Source: Roseibium marinum (GTDB lineage Bacteria > Pseudomonadota > Alphaproteobacteria > Rhizobiales > Stappiaceae). From it: a DNA stretch of 64,000 nt. The notes under the pieces were generated by a model. It made no database searches, was not told the origin of the DNA, and saw only the letters and a program-made list of their open reading frames with translations. Numbering within the stretch: position 1 is the first letter of the stretch; every line of letters starts with the position of its first letter. Location: the NCBI RefSeq assembly GCF_002906165.1, contig NZ_PPCN01000001.1:124001-188000 (forward strand). Reading direction: 5' to 3'. Made by a program: the position numbers and the translations under genes. Below are positions 63,195 to 64,000 of this stretch, in pieces.

Positions 63195-64000
63195 ATGAGC
63201 ACTGGGTTCTTCGGCGATCTGCAGCCGATTCCTTTCGCCGGTCCCGATAGCCGCGATCCCCTGACCTACCGCCACTACAACAAGGACGAGATCGTTCTCG
63301 GCAAGCGCATGGAAGACCATCTGCGCCTGGCCGTCTGCTACTGGCACAGTTTCTGCTGGCCGGGCACCGATCCCTTCGGCGGCGAAACCTTCAACCGCTC
63401 CTGGATGGCCGCCGGCGGCGACCCGATGGAACAGGCGAAACTGAAGGCGGATGTCGCCTTCGAAATGTTCCAGATCCTGGGGATGCCGTTCTTCACCTTC
63501 CACGATCGCGATATCGCGCCGGAGGGCGGCACCCTGGCGGAAAGCAACGCCAATGTGAACGCCATTGCCGATATCTTCGAAAGGAAGATGGACGATACCG
63601 GCATCAAGCTGCTCTGGGGCACGGCGAACATGTTCTCCAACCGCCGGTTCATGAGCGGCGCGGCGACCAATCCGGACCCGGACGTTTTCGCCTATGCCGC
63701 GGCGCAGGTGAAAAACGCCATGGACGTCACCTACCGCCTGAAAGGCCAGAATTATGTCCTGTGGGGCGGCCGGGAAGGCTATGAGACCCTGCTCAACACC
63801 AGCATGAAGCACGAGCTGGACCAGCTCGGCCGTTTCCTCAACATGGTGGTCGAGTACAAGCACAAGATCGGGTTCAAGGGAACGATCCTGATCGAACCCA
63901 AGCCGCAGGAACCGAGCAAGCACCAGTATGATTTCGATGTCGGCACCGTCTTTGGTTTCCTGAAGGCCTATGGTCTGGAAAACGAAGTCAAGATGAACAT
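63195..64000 (+). CDS. xylA: Xylose isomerase (3' end outside window)
   Basis: The first 268 codons of a xylose isomerase, which interconverts D-xylose and D-xylulose with two divalent metals. Visible motifs: catalytic histidine in [40 protein letters not shown] strand (here [16 protein letters not shown]) and the metal-binding [17 protein letters not shown]. It belongs to the longer (about 436-residue) class II type by its N-terminal extension. GGAGACAAAAAG precedes the ATG. The gene continues beyond the right edge. Confidence 0.96.
   Translation, partial: MSTGFFGDLQPIPFAGPDSRDPLTYRHYNKDEIVLGKRMEDHLRLAVCYWHSFCWPGTDPFGGETFNRSWMAAGGDPMEQAKLKADVAFEMFQILGMPFFTFHDRDIAPEGGTLAESNANVNAIADIFERKMDDTGIKLLWGTANMFSNRRFMSGAATNPDPDVFAYAAAQVKNAMDVTYRLKGQNYVLWGGREGYETLLNTSMKHELDQLGRFLNMVVEYKHKIGFKGTILIEPKPQEPSKHQYDFDVGTVFGFLKAYGLENEVKMN

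Noticed and set aside
61956..63923. 655-codon minus-strand frame
   Set aside because: Opposite xylB and xylA.

Overview
The window looks like a chromosomal segment of a marine alphaproteobacterium. The most likely home is the Hyphomicrobiales, close to Roseibium/Labrenzia/Stappia. This is inferred from high-GC coding DNA, a dense set of TRAP and ABC uptake systems, a pobA-pcaDCHGB operon under a divergent PcaQ-type LysR regulator, a single-domain XylG, and a palindromic repeat of the kind scattered through Hyphomicrobiales. No rRNA, tRNA, CRISPR array, transposase or phage gene was seen. Both ends cut a gene: a phosphopantetheinyl transferase on the left and xylA on the right.

Layout. (1) 1-1530: the 3' part of an Sfp-type 4'-phosphopantetheinyl transferase, then a metallophosphoesterase on the other strand. 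(2) 1820-7894: a hydroxyproline-type catabolic and uptake operon with a DHDPS-family lyase/deaminase, two proline-racemase-superfamily enzymes and a DctPQM TRAP transporter. (3) 7918-15070: 4-hydroxybenzoate/protocatechuate degradation, with a BKACE (DUF849) enzyme where pcaIJ/pcaF would be expected. (4) 15128-26403: a carbohydrate cluster with a LacI regulator, a sugar ABC transporter, two TIM-barrel isomerases/epimerases, a Gfo/Idh/MocA dehydrogenase, an aldo-keto reductase and a GH43 glycosidase. (5) 26882-33490: a periplasmic PBP-like protein paired with a HAMP-PAS-GGDEF-EAL protein, then a 2Fe-2S flavin reductase next to a cytochrome b561/ethylbenzene-dehydrogenase-like haem protein. (6) 34283-41837: a complete bacterial V-type ATPase operon in the order B-D-I-K-E-DUF2764-A, very unusual for an alphaproteobacterium, with c-subunit residues that fit Na+ coupling. 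(7) 41861-53341: a mosaic accessory stretch holding a nitroreductase, an NMT1/ThiY-like binding protein, an HExxH effector-like protein with a putative immunity partner, a BCCT transporter with a tiny membrane protein, a decayed paralogue of the NMT1-like protein, a second GGDEF-EAL protein, and the PreT/PreA dihydropyrimidine dehydrogenase. (8) 53643-64000: a CRTAC1-like protein, a di-haem peroxidase-like protein and a ROK repressor in one translationally coupled unit, divergent from xylFHG-xylB-xylA.

How the parts fit. Regions 4 and 8 together look like uptake and use of xylan-type sugars: GH43 and an oligosaccharide ABC system, then xylose import, isomerisation and phosphorylation. Region 3 can carry 4-hydroxybenzoate to succinyl-CoA without pcaIJ/pcaF if the BKACE acts on beta-ketoadipate. 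The NMT1-like protein and preTA both have upstream palindromes resembling the RutR operator, which suggests one pyrimidine regulon now split by insertions. The strongest candidates for something unusual are the V-ATPase operon with its rotated gene order, the RutR-like/pseudogene connection, the effector-immunity pair, and the ROK/di-haem/CRTAC1 unit.
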